The notes below the pieces were generated by a model that made no database searches, had not been told where the DNA came from, and saw nothing but the letters and a program-made list of their open reading frames with translations. 64,000 nt of DNA, from NCBI GenBank assembly GCA_964621525.1, contig CAZUMS010000022.1, positions 9,323 to 73,322 on the forward strand, given 5' to 3'. Origin of the DNA: CAZMGV01 sp964621525 [NCBI: uncultured bacterium]. GTDB lineage: Bacteria > JAGRBM01. Position numbers and translations under genes: made by a program. This document shows positions 1 to 8,285 of this stretch, piece after piece (within the stretch, counting starts at the first letter, position 1; every line of letters begins with the position of its first letter).

Positions 1-224
1 ACATCCTCAAGGCCCGCCCAGAGCTGAGACCGGACGAAATCGCACAGCGCCGGAGCGGTATCCTCGTCGTGTGCTGGTCCCTGGCGGAGGCCGGGACGCT
101 CATGGGATTCGTCATGGCATTCATCTCCCGCAGCCCCCTGATCTTCGCGCCGTTTCTGGCCGCCGGCGTCGCCGTTCACGGACTCAGCCATCCGGCACTG
201 TTCCGGAACGGAGACCGGCGTTAA
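1..224 (+). CDS. C-terminal part of a small membrane protein (truncated by window edge)
   Basis: An open frame runs from the left edge (first full codon at base 3) to a TAA at 222-224, with no start inside the window that looks like the true one. The visible 73 residues have a charged stretch and then two hydrophobic segments (around LVVCWSLAEAG and LIFAPFLAAGVAV), ending in a polar RNGDRR tail. It looks like the C-terminus of a small inner-membrane protein. The family is not recognised. The GGDEF gene starts 11 bases after the stop, so the two may be co-transcribed. Confidence 0.5.
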   Translation, partial: ILKARPELRPDEIAQRRSGILVVCWSLAEAGTLMGFVMAFISRSPLIFAPFLAAGVAVHGLSHPALFRNGDRR

Positions 225-235
225 ACTGCCGCCCG

Positions 236-1363
236 ATGCTGCCCGGCCCGCCCGCACCTCCCCTCCCGCCCCTGCCCGCCACCTTCGAGGATTACTCCAG
301 GGAAAAGGCACAGGAACGCTTCCGCCTGTTCTCCCTGATCGGCGGCTTCGGGTACCTCTATCTCATCGTGACGGGAGCCCTGCTGTACCCGGAGATCCCG
401 GCGGAAACCCACGAACTGATTATCCTTTACCGGCTGCTGGTCGCCGCCCTGTTCTTCTTCCTCTCCTGGCGGGCCGCCACCAATCCGCCGGGCAGCTTCC
501 GGACGGTGCCCTGGGGTCTGGCCCTGATCCTGCTCATCCTTCTCGGTTATGACCGGTTCATGTATCTCGCTCATGGCGTCGTGATGCCGATGATCGGTTA
601 TCTGTCGGCGATCCTGATCGGCTGGATGATCATGATGCCGGGCGGAGCCAGAGAGAATGTGCCGTATCTGGCTGTCATCCTTGCGGGCTATGCAGCGCCC
701 ATCTTCCATTACTGGCACAGTCCCCTGCCGGCTACCGGGGTGCTCCAGGCGAACGATTCCGCGCCTGTGCTCGCGGGACTCGCGCTGGCCGGAATGCAAG
801 TGCTCGATACCCACCGCCGCCGGGAGTACGACGCCCACAAGCAGATCCTCGCCCAGAACGAGATCCTGAACCGTTCGGCCCACTATGACCCCCTGACGGG
901 GGCTGGAAATCGCCGGTATCTCACGGAGCGGCTTGCCGAACTGTTCCGGCTCTCCGAACGCCACGGGCAGCCCCTCGCCTGCTTGATGATCGACCTCGAC
1001 CATTTCAAGAACGTGAACGACAGCCTGGGCCATGCGGCGGGAGACGACGTGCTGAAGGGGATCGCCCGGACAGTCCGCCCCCTGCTCCGGACCGGCGACG
1101 TGTTCGCCCGTTACGGCGGCGAGGAGTTCGTCGTGCTTCTGCCGCTCACGGACTCGGCCGGTGCAAAGGCGCTGGCCGAACGGCTTCGGGCCGCCGTCGA
1201 GAAAGCCGTCTTCCAGACCCACGGGCAGGCCGTCCGGATCACGGTCAGCATCGGAATCGCCCACTTCGACCGGTCCCAGCATGACCCGGACGTGCTGCTC
1301 GAACTGGCCGATCTCGGACTCTACCGGGCGAAAAATGCCGGACGGAACCGCGTCAGCGAATGA
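236..1363 (+). CDS. Membrane-bound diguanylate cyclase (GGDEF domain)
   Basis: Probably makes cyclic di-GMP from two GTP at the inner membrane. The N-terminal half (about residues 30-200) is a block of hydrophobic segments, about six membrane helices, followed by a linker and a GGDEF domain entered through HYDPLTGAGNRRYL. The active-site signature is GGEEF at residues 294-298, the active variant. An RxxD inhibitory site (RTGD) lies five residues before it, so product inhibition is expected. The open frame extends upstream to base 71, but that part is proline/arginine-rich and overlaps the preceding gene. The ATG at 236 just after that gene's stop is preferred. No EAL or receiver domain is present. 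Confidence 0.88.
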   Translation: MLPGPPAPPLPPLPATFEDYSREKAQERFRLFSLIGGFGYLYLIVTGALLYPEIPAETHELIILYRLLVAALFFFLSWRAATNPPGSFRTVPWGLALILLILLGYDRFMYLAHGVVMPMIGYLSAILIGWMIMMPGGARENVPYLAVILAGYAAPIFHYWHSPLPATGVLQANDSAPVLAGLALAGMQVLDTHRRREYDAHKQILAQNEILNRSAHYDPLTGAGNRRYLTERLAELFRLSERHGQPLACLMIDLDHFKNVNDSLGHAAGDDVLKGIARTVRPLLRTGDVFARYGGEEFVVLLPLTDSAGAKALAERLRAAVEKAVFQTHGQAVRITVSIGIAHFDRSQHDPDVLLELADLGLYRAKNAGRNRVSE

Positions 1364-1372
1364 CGGGGCCGA

Positions 1373-1900
1373 TCAGCCGGCCCACTTCTCCACGCGCTCC
1401 AGCGGAATGTGCTCGGCGATGATCTCGCCGTAGAAAACGTCCTCGATCGTCCCGTCCGGACCGATCAGGAAATCGGCCGGAATCCGCGTCTTCGTCCCGT
1501 CGGGCGTCATGGAAATGAACCCGGCTTTCGCCGCCTCGGCGGCATAGGCGAGATTCTTCGGCGAGAGGAACGCCCCGAGCTTCGCCTCGAGGCCGTACTG
1601 CTTGTACAGCTTCTCCTCCGGGTCCGAGATCATCGGGAACGGCGGATTCTGCTTGCCCACGTATTCGTCGAAGGACGACCTGGGCGACTGGAACACCGCC
1701 ACCACCTTCACGCCCTTCGCCGTCAAAGCGTCATGACGGCGGATAATGTCCCGCACCCGGAGATTGCAGAGCGGGCAGGCGGCGTACCGGAAGAACGCCA
1801 GCCACACCTTCTGACCCTTGAAATCGCTCAGCTTCAGGTCCGGTCCGTTCCAGACCTGCGCGGTAAAATCGGGGGCCTTCTGGCCGGTTTTGAGTTTCAT
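1373..1900 (-). CDS. Peroxiredoxin-like (AhpC/TSA-type) thioredoxin-fold protein
   Basis: A 175-residue protein with a thioredoxin fold entry (KAPDFTAQ, LSDFKGQKVWLAFFR) and a Cys pair C42-P-L-C45 at the position of the peroxidatic cysteine of AhpC/TSA peroxiredoxins. The segment RSSFDEYVGKQNPPFPMISDPEEKLYKQYG is typical of the peroxiredoxin-like AhpC/TSA group. The CxxC arrangement means it could act as a thiol-disulfide reductase instead. No signal peptide is seen, so it is cytoplasmic. It converges on the GGDEF gene with 9 bases between the stops and lies downstream of the SDR gene on the same strand, separated by a strong hairpin. RBS AGGGAG precedes the ATG. Confidence 0.8.
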   Translation of the reverse strand: MKLKTGQKAPDFTAQVWNGPDLKLSDFKGQKVWLAFFRYAACPLCNLRVRDIIRRHDALTAKGVKVVAVFQSPRSSFDEYVGKQNPPFPMISDPEEKLYKQYGLEAKLGAFLSPKNLAYAAEAAKAGFISMTPDGTKTRIPADFLIGPDGTIEDVFYGEIIAEHIPLERVEKWAG

Positions 1901-1922
1901 GGACTGCTCCCTTGTGTCCCTG

Positions 1923-1969
1923 ACGGAACCGCCCGTCCCGGCAACAGTCCGGCAGACGGGCGGTTCCGT
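1923..1969. terminator. Long hairpin between SDR and peroxiredoxin-like genes
   Basis: A perfect 15-bp inverted repeat (ACGGAACCGCCCGTC at 1923-1937 and its complement at 1955-1969) with a 17-base loop. On the plus strand it is followed after a few bases by a T-run (about 1977-1982), so it reads as an intrinsic terminator in plus direction. On the minus strand, the direction of both flanking genes, the T-run is absent. It may act as a processing or attenuation element between the two genes. Confidence 0.5.
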
Positions 1970-1987
1970 TACGCCTGTTTTTTCCGG

Positions 1988-2809
1988 TCAGTCGATGAAG
2001 AAATCGGGCATCAGCTTCGCGCCGGGGACGTTCGAGTACTTGTCGAAGTCCGTGACGCCCGCGCCCTTCAGCACCTCGTCGTCGATGAAGAAGTTGCCGG
2101 TGCACTCGCGGCTCGGCTTGTTGAAGATGACATAAGCCGCGTCGGCCATGATTTCGGGCTTGCGCGCGCTCTTCATCATCATGTCGCCGCCCGGCATGTT
2201 GCCGATGGCCGCCGTCGCGATCGCCGTGCGCGGCCACAGGCCGTTGAACGCGATGCCGTCGGACTTGAACTCGCCCGCCATGCCCAGCACGCACTCGGAC
2301 ATGCCGAACTTCGCCATCGTGTAGGCGACATGCGGCCGGAACCACTTCACTTCCATGTTGAGGGGCGGCGACAGCATGAGGACGTGGGGGTTCTTCGCCT
2401 TCTTGAGGTGCGGGATGCACTTCTGCGAGCAGAGGAACGTGCCGCGCAGGTTGATCTGGTGCATGAGGTCGTATTTCTTCATCGGCGTCTGGAGCGTGCC
2501 CGTGAGGCTGATGGCGCTCGCGTTGTTCACGAGGATGTCGATGCCGCCGAACGTCTCGACGGTCTTCTTCACCGCCGCGTCCACGTCTTCCTCGCTCCGT
2601 ACGTCCACGACCAGCGGGAGCGCCTTGCCGCCCGCCGCCTCGATCTCCTTCGCGGCCGTGTAGATCGTGCCGGGGAGCTTGGGGTTGGGATCGGCGGTTT
2701 TCGCCGCGATGGCGATGTTCGCGCCGTCACGGGCAGCCTTGACCGCAATGGCGAGACCGATGCCGCGGCTCGCGCCGGTGATGAAGAGCGTTTTTCCCTT
2801 GAGACTCAT
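1988..2809 (-). CDS. SDR-family oxidoreductase, HSDL2-like
   Basis: A 273-residue NAD(P)-dependent short-chain dehydrogenase. Cofactor motif TGASRGIG is at residues 11-18, NNAS at 95-98 and the catalytic pair Y163-xxx-K167 (YTMAK). The insert KTADPNPKLPGTIYTAAKEIEAAGG is characteristic of the hydroxysteroid-dehydrogenase-like 2 (HSDL2) subgroup, which is linked to fatty-acid or sterol metabolism. The sterol carrier domain of animal HSDL2 is missing, as usual in bacterial members. The exact substrate is unknown. An inverted repeat TTGACT-N4-AGTCAA sits about 80 bases upstream of the start and could be its operator. Confidence 0.87.
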   Translation of the reverse strand: MSLKGKTLFITGASRGIGLAIAVKAARDGANIAIAAKTADPNPKLPGTIYTAAKEIEAAGGKALPLVVDVRSEEDVDAAVKKTVETFGGIDILVNNASAISLTGTLQTPMKKYDLMHQINLRGTFLCSQKCIPHLKKAKNPHVLMLSPPLNMEVKWFRPHVAYTMAKFGMSECVLGMAGEFKSDGIAFNGLWPRTAIATAAIGNMPGGDMMMKSARKPEIMADAAYVIFNKPSRECTGNFFIDDEVLKGAGVTDFDKYSNVPGAKLMPDFFID

Positions 2810-2887
2810 GCGTGGAACTCCAGTCTGAAATCGAACCCGGCCCCTGAAGCCCCGCCCCCGTGGCGGCGCGCGGCCGGTGTCCGTCCG

Positions 2888-2903
2888 TTGACTCGTTAGT
2901 CAA
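2888..2903. promoter_or_regulatory. Candidate operator TTGACT-N4-AGTCAA
   Basis: A perfect 6-bp inverted repeat with 4-base spacer in the divergent region between the HSDL2-like SDR and the FKBP lipoprotein gene. Its half-sites match those of the much longer palindrome at 54698-54727, which suggests a related TetR-type regulator. This is inference from sequence symmetry only. Confidence 0.4.
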
Positions 2904-3065
2904 TTTTGACGCGTGGGGGCAAGGGGGAGTCCGGAAGGCCCGGAAATCCGCCGGGTTATCCGGCGGGTGGCGGCCCCTCCCCCCGTTTGCCCCGGTCCTG
3001 CCCGCCGTCTACTCATTGGGCACCTCCGGACGGACGGTAGAGAGACAAAAGAGGTGGCAAACGCC

Positions 3066-3959
3066 ATGCAGAAGATGTTTTCACGGTTTTCCGCCGCGGC
3101 GCTCGTGCTCGGTGCGGCGCTTTCCCTTGCGGGTTGCGGCGACGGATTCGAGAAGCGCCCGAGCGGCCTCAAGGTGAAGGTTGTGAAGCCCGGCACCGGC
3201 GACCGCGCCGCGGCCAAGGGCGACCAGGTCGAGGTCCACTACACGGGCTGGCTCTGGGTGAACGGGAAGAAGGGCGACCAGTTCGACAGCTCGCGCGACC
3301 GGGCCCGCCCCCTCAAGTTCCCCCTCGGCACGGGCCGGGTCATCAAGGGCTGGGACGAAGGCATCGAGGGCATGAAGGTGGGCGAGCAGCGCCTCCTCAT
3401 CATCCCGCCCGACATCGCCTACGGCGCGAACGGACGGCCGAAGATTCCCGCCAACTCGACGCTGTTCTTCGAGACCGAAATGGTCAGCATGAAGAGCGCC
3501 GAAGAGGCCCAGAAAGAGCGCGAGGAAATGCGCCGCAAGCAGGAAGAGGAGCGTGCAGCACTCATGGCCGCCAACAAGAAACCGATCACCGTCCCGGACG
3601 CGAAGAAATGGACCGTCGAGCCGAACGGCCTCTACTGGCAGACCGTGAAGGCCGGCAAGGGCGCCACCGCCGAGCCGGGCAAGAACGTGTCGGTCCACTA
3701 CACCGGCAAGCTCTGGGTGGACGGCAAGGCGACGGAGAAGTTCGACAGTTCGCTGGACCGCGGGCAGCCGTTCGAGTTCGGACTCGGCCAGGGCCAGGTC
3801 ATCAAGGGCTGGGACGAGGGCGTCAAGGGCATGAAGGTGGGCGAGAAGCGCAACCTCATCATCCCGTCCGACATGGCCTACGGCGAGCGGCAGATGGGCC
3901 CCACCATCCAGCCGTTCTCGAACCTCTACTTCGAGGTGGAACTGCTCGGCGTCAAGTAA
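3066..3959 (+). CDS. Lipoprotein with two FKBP-type peptidyl-prolyl isomerase domains
   Basis: A 297-residue protein catalysing cis-trans isomerisation of prolyl bonds, probably as a folding aid in the periplasm. The N-terminus is a lipoprotein signal with lipobox LAGC (Cys24). Two complete FKBP domains follow (about residues 35-145 and 185-297), each with VHYTGxLWV, FDSSxDR, [18 protein letters not shown] and IIPxDxAYG. They are joined by a highly charged helix ([26 protein letters not shown]), probably coiled coil. The frame is open to 2913, but the ATG at 3066 gives the signal peptide. Aspartate retained after SD/FD at asp-finger position and conserved Tyr/Trp suggest both domains are active. 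A strong terminator follows. Confidence 0.9.
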   Translation: MQKMFSRFSAAALVLGAALSLAGCGDGFEKRPSGLKVKVVKPGTGDRAAAKGDQVEVHYTGWLWVNGKKGDQFDSSRDRARPLKFPLGTGRVIKGWDEGIEGMKVGEQRLLIIPPDIAYGANGRPKIPANSTLFFETEMVSMKSAEEAQKEREEMRRKQEEERAALMAANKKPITVPDAKKWTVEPNGLYWQTVKAGKGATAEPGKNVSVHYTGKLWVDGKATEKFDSSLDRGQPFEFGLGQGQVIKGWDEGVKGMKVGEKRNLIIPSDMAYGERQMGPTIQPFSNLYFEVELLGVK

Positions 3960-3981
3960 CTGCGCGCCGGCAGACCGCCGG

Positions 3982-4009
3982 AAAAGGCCGCCTCAAGGGG
4001 CGGCCTTTT
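3982..4009 (+). terminator. Rho-independent terminator after the FKBP gene
   Basis: Perfect 11-bp stem (AAAAGGCCGCC / GGCGGCCTTTT) with a 6-base loop, 22 bases after the FKBP stop codon; the stem itself ends in the T-tract. The stretch from here to 4194 holds no gene. It contains imperfect GC-rich palindromic sequence resembling the intergenic repeats at 6486 and 8210. Confidence 0.85.
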
Positions 4010-4194
4010 CTGTTTCCGGATAATACTCATCCCGGCGCTGAACGCGCGGCCCTCCTTGCGCCAGCAGAGAGGGTGCCTGCGGCAGCAGGCGGTTAAGTCC
4101 CGCCGGGTATCCGGCAGAATCGCCCCGCTTGATTCGCCCTTTGCGGGGGTATTAATCCCACGGCCTGATCCGCTTCGAAGGGGCCCCGCACTTC

Positions 4195-6465
4195 ATGGAC
4201 ACGAACGATCCGATCACCCGGCGCAATACGGGCGCCGAGATCACCCGCAACATCATCGACCCGCGCATCCAGCTGGAGCGCACGGACGCACTGACCCCGG
4301 CGCAGGTCATGGAGCTCGAGGCCAGGGCCAAGCGCGCCCGCCGCACGGCCGTGGACGCGGTCCACCGGGTCGGCGAGGACCACCTGGGCGGCGCGCTCGA
4401 GATCATCGACCCGCTGGAACTCGTCCTCTCGGTCATGGACCGGGGCCGGGGCGACGACTTCTTCATTTCGCAGGGGCACGTCTCGGCGGGCTACTTCGCC
4501 GCTCTGGCCGAGCACGGCTACCTGGACCCGAAGGATTTCGTGGAAGGCTTCCGCACGTCGGAACCCATCGGCGGGCACGTCACCCCCATCGCGGGCGGTT
4601 CCATGAACACGGGCCGCCTCGGCAACGACGCGGGCGGCGTGGGCATGGCGATCTGGAACCAGACCACGGGCAAGGGGGGCGTCGTCTACCTGTTCACGAG
4701 CGACGGCTCCATGCAGGAGGGTTCCGCCATGGAGGCCCTCGAGATCGCCGCCAACCGCAAGGCCCCGTGCGTGTTCATCCCCGCCCTGAACGCCATGCAG
4801 CTCTCGGGCACGACTCAGTCGATCGACCCGGCCGGAAACCCCGCCGCCAAGGCGCGGGCAGCCGGCGTGAAGGTCATCCACACGCCGTCCTGTCACGACT
4901 TCGCCGGTTTCTACAAGGCGCTCCGAGAGGCGGCGCTCCTCTGCCGCCGGGGCGAGGGCCCCGTGTTCATCCACCCGACGGGCTACGAAAAGCCGGCGAA
5001 GGACGTGCTGAAGGACCCCGCGAAGTGGGGCTTCGCGCCGAACGACGACCTGTGGGTGCCGGGCTCGATCATGGGCCGGGGCATCCGGGCGTGGGAAGAC
5101 GGTATCATCGCCACGATCAACGCCGAGCGGAAGGGAAAGCCCCTCTCGAAGCCGGTGAACCACCACGACGGCAACCTGAAGAAGGACAACGTGGAGGAGA
5201 TCCGCGCCGCCTTCGCCCTGACGCCGACGGAAGAGAAGACCCTCAAGGTCCCCGCCGTGCCGGTGACGTTCCGGGCGCGGCCGCCGTCGTCGGCCCCCAC
5301 GGGCTACGAGTTCGAGTGGCCGGAGACGTTCCCCGTCTCGCTGAGCGAGACGCTCGTGAACGGCGATCACGGAAACGACTGGGTATCGGCGAGAAAAGGC
5401 GTCAACGTGGCGCTGAAAGCCCTCGCCCAGAAGAACGGCGCCCACATGGCGGCGGTCGACATGGACCTCGGCGGCTCGACCCAGCTCGGCGTCCTGCAGG
5501 GGATGATCGGAAACCGGTTCATCCAGGCCGGCATCCGGGAGCGCGGCGCGTTCATCGCCGCCGCGGGATACAGCTACGAGGCGCTCACGCAGTTCGGCGG
5601 CAAGCCCGGCAAGGACAAGCTGCCGACCGTGGCGGCGTCCACCTTCGCGGCGTTTATCCAGGCGGTGGGCCGCGAGGGGCTCGAGTTCGCCGACTACCAG
5701 CAGGACATCTTCGGCCACGACGAGGAAGGCCTCACGGTCGGCGTGCCGGTGAAGATCATCTCGAGCCACAACGGCCTCAACCCCGGCAAGGACGGCATCA
5801 CCGCCCACGCGCTCCACGGCATCGACCTCGCGTTCGAGCTGCCGCGCCTGAAGCGGGCGTTCCTGCCCGCCGACGCGAACCACGCGATCCACGTGATTCG
5901 CGAACTCTACGCGCAGAACGACCTCGCCCTGTATATCGGTCCGCGCGACGTGACGCCGGTGATCGGCAAGCAGAACAAGCCCCAGGAACCGCTCTTCGGC
6001 CCCGGCTGGAAGTGGGAACCCGTGACGCTGGTCCGGCAGTCGCCCAAGGCGAAGACCGCCATCGTCGTGACGGGGCCGATCCTTTACCGCGCGCTCATGG
6101 CCCGCGAAAAGCTGGAGTCGAAGAAGCAGGCGACCGACGTTTATTTCATCGGCCAGGTGAAGCCCTTCCCCGTGGCGAAAATGCTGAAAATCCTCACCGC
6201 CTACGACGCCGTCGTGACGGTGGAGGACGGCTTCGTCGGCAACAACGACTCGGCCCGGGGTCTCGCCGGTCTTGTGACCAACTGCATCGCCCAGCACGCC
6301 GGCAAGCTGATGGACGCCCGTACCAGCAAGAAGAAGCTCCCCGGCTTCGCCAAGATCGGCAGCCCGCACGGACAGACCATGAGCGAGAGCCCGCTGGTGA
6401 TCTACGACCGCTACGGCCTCGCCGTGAGCGACATCGTGAAGGCGGCCGAACGGGCGCTCAGGTAA
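4195..6465 (+). CDS. Transketolase-family protein with atypical thiamine-diphosphate motif
   Basis: A 756-residue protein covering the full three-domain transketolase layout: N-terminal TPP domain, central pyrimidine-binding domain (MAAVDMDLGGSTQLG, GIRERGAFIAAAGY) and C-terminal domain (VVTGPILYRALMA, KPFPVAKMLKIL, VEDGF). Normal transketolases carry GDG and, about 30 residues on, NN for Mg-TPP. Here the equivalents are S169-D170-G171 and L198-N199-A200, and the usual SGHPG loop reads EDHLGG. It belongs to the fold family, but substrate and even activity are uncertain. Alternatives are a divergent 2-oxoacid decarboxylase-like enzyme or a pseudo-enzyme. It stands alone between intergenic repeats. 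Confidence 0.8.
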   Translation: MDTNDPITRRNTGAEITRNIIDPRIQLERTDALTPAQVMELEARAKRARRTAVDAVHRVGEDHLGGALEIIDPLELVLSVMDRGRGDDFFISQGHVSAGYFAALAEHGYLDPKDFVEGFRTSEPIGGHVTPIAGGSMNTGRLGNDAGGVGMAIWNQTTGKGGVVYLFTSDGSMQEGSAMEALEIAANRKAPCVFIPALNAMQLSGTTQSIDPAGNPAAKARAAGVKVIHTPSCHDFAGFYKALREAALLCRRGEGPVFIHPTGYEKPAKDVLKDPAKWGFAPNDDLWVPGSIMGRGIRAWEDGIIATINAERKGKPLSKPVNHHDGNLKKDNVEEIRAAFALTPTEEKTLKVPAVPVTFRARPPSSAPTGYEFEWPETFPVSLSETLVNGDHGNDWVSARKGVNVALKALAQKNGAHMAAVDMDLGGSTQLGVLQGMIGNRFIQAGIRERGAFIAAAGYSYEALTQFGGKPGKDKLPTVAASTFAAFIQAVGREGLEFADYQQDIFGHDEEGLTVGVPVKIISSHNGLNPGKDGITAHALHGIDLAFELPRLKRAFLPADANHAIHVIRELYAQNDLALYIGPRDVTPVIGKQNKPQEPLFGPGWKWEPVTLVRQSPKAKTAIVVTGPILYRALMAREKLESKKQATDVYFIGQVKPFPVAKMLKILTAYDAVVTVEDGFVGNNDSARGLAGLVTNCIAQHAGKLMDARTSKKKLPGFAKIGSPHGQTMSESPLVIYDRYGLAVSDIVKAAERALR

Positions 6466-6485
6466 GCGGTTCAGAAACACTCACC

Positions 6486-6587
6486 CGGCCCTTTCAGGGC
6501 CGCCCTCTCTACCAAACGTAGGGAGGGCCGGGATTCAGCTAACCCCGGTAACTGGAGCTGTCCCTTCTCTGCATATGCAGAGAAGGG
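6486..6587. repeat. Intergenic palindromic repeat cluster
   Basis: Three palindromes in the gap after the transketolase gene: CGGCCCT-TTC-AGGGCCG at 6486-6502, an imperfect GCCCTCTCT...GGGAGGGC at 6502-6528, and a perfect 26-bp palindrome at 6562-6587 with 13-bp arms (CCCTTCTCTGCAT). They resemble the CCCTCTCC/GGAGAGGG REP-like elements common in GC-rich proteobacteria. They could also help terminate transcription, but no T-tract follows. Confidence 0.55.
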
Positions 6588-6716
6588 GGGCGCGCCAGCG
6601 CCGGGATGAGTCCCTTCGGGTCAGGATCCGGAAAACCCCGCCCCGGACGGCTATGCGCACGGCGTTCGAGCCTCTATTCTCACGGCAGGAATCGTTCCGG
6701 AGCGGAGAACCCTGAA

Positions 6717-7361
6717 ATGTCCGAATTCACCCTCGTCATCGGCAACTACAACCTCTCCTCCTGGTCGCTCAGGCCGTGGCTTGCGATGAAACAGCTTGGC
6801 GTCCCGTTCGAGACGGTGAAGGTCGATCTCAGGACGCCCGGCGAGAAGCCGCCCGAGGTGAAGGCAGAAATCCTGAAGCACTCGCCGTCGGGGCGCGTCC
6901 CGGTCCTGAAGCACCGGAGCCTCACGGTCTGGGACTCGCTCGCGATCTGCGAATACCTCGCCGAGACGTTCCCGGAGAAAAACCTCTGGCCGTCCGACCC
7001 CGCCGCGCGGGCCATGGCCCGCTCCGTCTCGGCCGAGATGCATTCGGGCTTCACGGGGATGCGGACGCACCTCTCCATGAACATGCGCTCCTCGCTCCCG
7101 ATGAAGGAGATCCCCGCCGCCGCACAGGGGGATGTGGCCCGCGTGCAGGAGATCTGGCGCCATTGCCGCGAGCAGCACGGCGCCCACGGCCCCTGGCTCT
7201 TCGGACAGTTCTCCATCGCCGACGCCTTCTACGCCCCCGTCGTCAGCCGGTTCACCACCTACGGCGTGAAAACGGACGATGTATCGAAAGCCTACATGGA
7301 TACGGTCTGGAAACTCCCCGCCATGCAGGAATGGCTGGAGCAGGCGAAGAAGGAACCCTGA
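6717..7361 (+). CDS. Glutathione S-transferase family protein
   Basis: A 214-residue cytoplasmic protein with an N-terminal thioredoxin-like domain (IGNYNLSSWSLRPWLAMKQ, with the serine-rich catalytic loop of the zeta/beta-like GST group; SGRVPVLKH cis-proline; WDSLAICEYLAE). An all-alpha C-terminal domain follows (WLFGQFSIADAFYAPVVSRF). It is expected to conjugate or isomerise electrophilic substrates with glutathione. ATG at 6717 is chosen over the open extension to 6606, which lacks family similarity. Its TGA abuts the stop codon of the convergent crotonase gene with no base between them. Confidence 0.87.
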   Translation: MSEFTLVIGNYNLSSWSLRPWLAMKQLGVPFETVKVDLRTPGEKPPEVKAEILKHSPSGRVPVLKHRSLTVWDSLAICEYLAETFPEKNLWPSDPAARAMARSVSAEMHSGFTGMRTHLSMNMRSSLPMKEIPAAAQGDVARVQEIWRHCREQHGAHGPWLFGQFSIADAFYAPVVSRFTTYGVKTDDVSKAYMDTVWKLPAMQEWLEQAKKEP

Positions 7362-8135
7362 TCACTTCCCCGTCCAGTTGGGTTTCCGTTTCTGGGCGAA
7401 GGCCATGGGCCCCTCCAGCATGTCGCGGCTCGAGAACATCCGGTTGATCTCGCTGTACGAACTGAAATAGGCGTCCTTCAGCGCGGGTTTTCCGAGCCCC
7501 TCGAGCGCCATCTGCTTGGTGGCGCGGACCGAATGGGGCGCGCACTCGAGGATTTTCTCCGCCCAGCGAAGCGCCCCGTTCAGGGCTTCGCCTTGCGGCA
7601 CCACCTCGTTCACGATGCCGAGCCTTAAGGCCTCCTGCGCGTCCACCGGGGCGCCCGTGAGCAGCATCGCCATGGCGGCCTTCTGGGGAATCTGGCGGAT
7701 CAGCCGGTGCGGGCCGCCGCAGACGGCGGCGACTCCGACCTTCGGTTCCGAGAGGGCGAACGTGGCGTTCTCCGAGGCGACGGCGATATCGCACGAGAGA
7801 ACGAGTTCGAATCCGCCCGCGAAGGCGGCGCCGTTCACGGCGGCGATGACCGGTTTCCAGCAGCCGAACCGGGCCGTCAGGCCGCCGAACCCGCCCGGCG
7901 GGAACGGCACGCGGTGGCCCTGGGCCATCAGCTTGAGGTCGTTGCCGGCGCAGAAGGCCTTCTCGCCGGTCCCGGTGATGACGCCGATCCAGAGATCCTC
8001 GTCCTTCTCGAAATCGTCCCAGATTTTCTGGAGCTCTCCGTGGGCCTCCGGGTTCAGGGCGTTTCGGGCCTCGGGACGCGCGATCGTGACGATCAGCACC
8101 CGGCCCTCGCGGCGGGTCTCGACAAGTGACGGCAT
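7362..8135 (-). CDS. Enoyl-CoA hydratase/isomerase (crotonase) family protein
   Basis: A 257-residue crotonase-fold enzyme. Oxyanion-hole segments are FCAGNDLKLMA and FAGGFELVLSCDIAVAS. Both glutamates used by true enoyl-CoA hydratases are present: Glu in GGFELVLSCD and Glu in LSEPKVGV. Hydration of 2-enoyl-CoA in fatty-acid or amino-acid breakdown is therefore plausible. The ATG at 8135 has GGAGGAA at good spacing; the upstream open frame is not family-like. It stands alone, convergent with the GST gene. Confidence 0.87.
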   Translation of the reverse strand: MPSLVETRREGRVLIVTIARPEARNALNPEAHGELQKIWDDFEKDEDLWIGVITGTGEKAFCAGNDLKLMAQGHRVPFPPGGFGGLTARFGCWKPVIAAVNGAAFAGGFELVLSCDIAVASENATFALSEPKVGVAAVCGGPHRLIRQIPQKAAMAMLLTGAPVDAQEALRLGIVNEVVPQGEALNGALRWAEKILECAPHSVRATKQMALEGLGKPALKDAYFSSYSEINRMFSSRDMLEGPMAFAQKRKPNWTGK

Positions 8136-8209
8136 GGCGGCAGTTCCTCCGGGAAGGGAGGGTAGCCGAAAGCGAGAGGGGAGACAGACTCTCCCGGCCC
8201 TGCGGACCA

Positions 8210-8263
8210 CCTCCCTATGAACAGGGAGGGTTTTCCGGACGCCCCTCCCTGCCTGCAGGGAGG
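8210..8263. repeat. Pair of intergenic palindromes
   Basis: Two inverted repeats between the crotonase start and the permease stop: CCTCCCT-N6-AGGGAGG at 8210-8229 and CCTCCCTGC-CT-GCAGGGAGG at 8244-8263. They share the CCTCCCT core with the repeats at 6486-6587, so they look like members of one dispersed intergenic element. Confidence 0.5.
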
Positions 8264-8285
8264 AGTTGGGGGAGCGTCCCTCCCT

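Noticed and set aside
4056-6521. Long overlapping open frames on both strands across the transketolase gene (820 and 795 codons)
   Set aside because: They are Arg/Pro/Gly-rich or His/Val/Arg-rich translations with no family motifs, as expected for shadow frames in GC-rich coding DNA.
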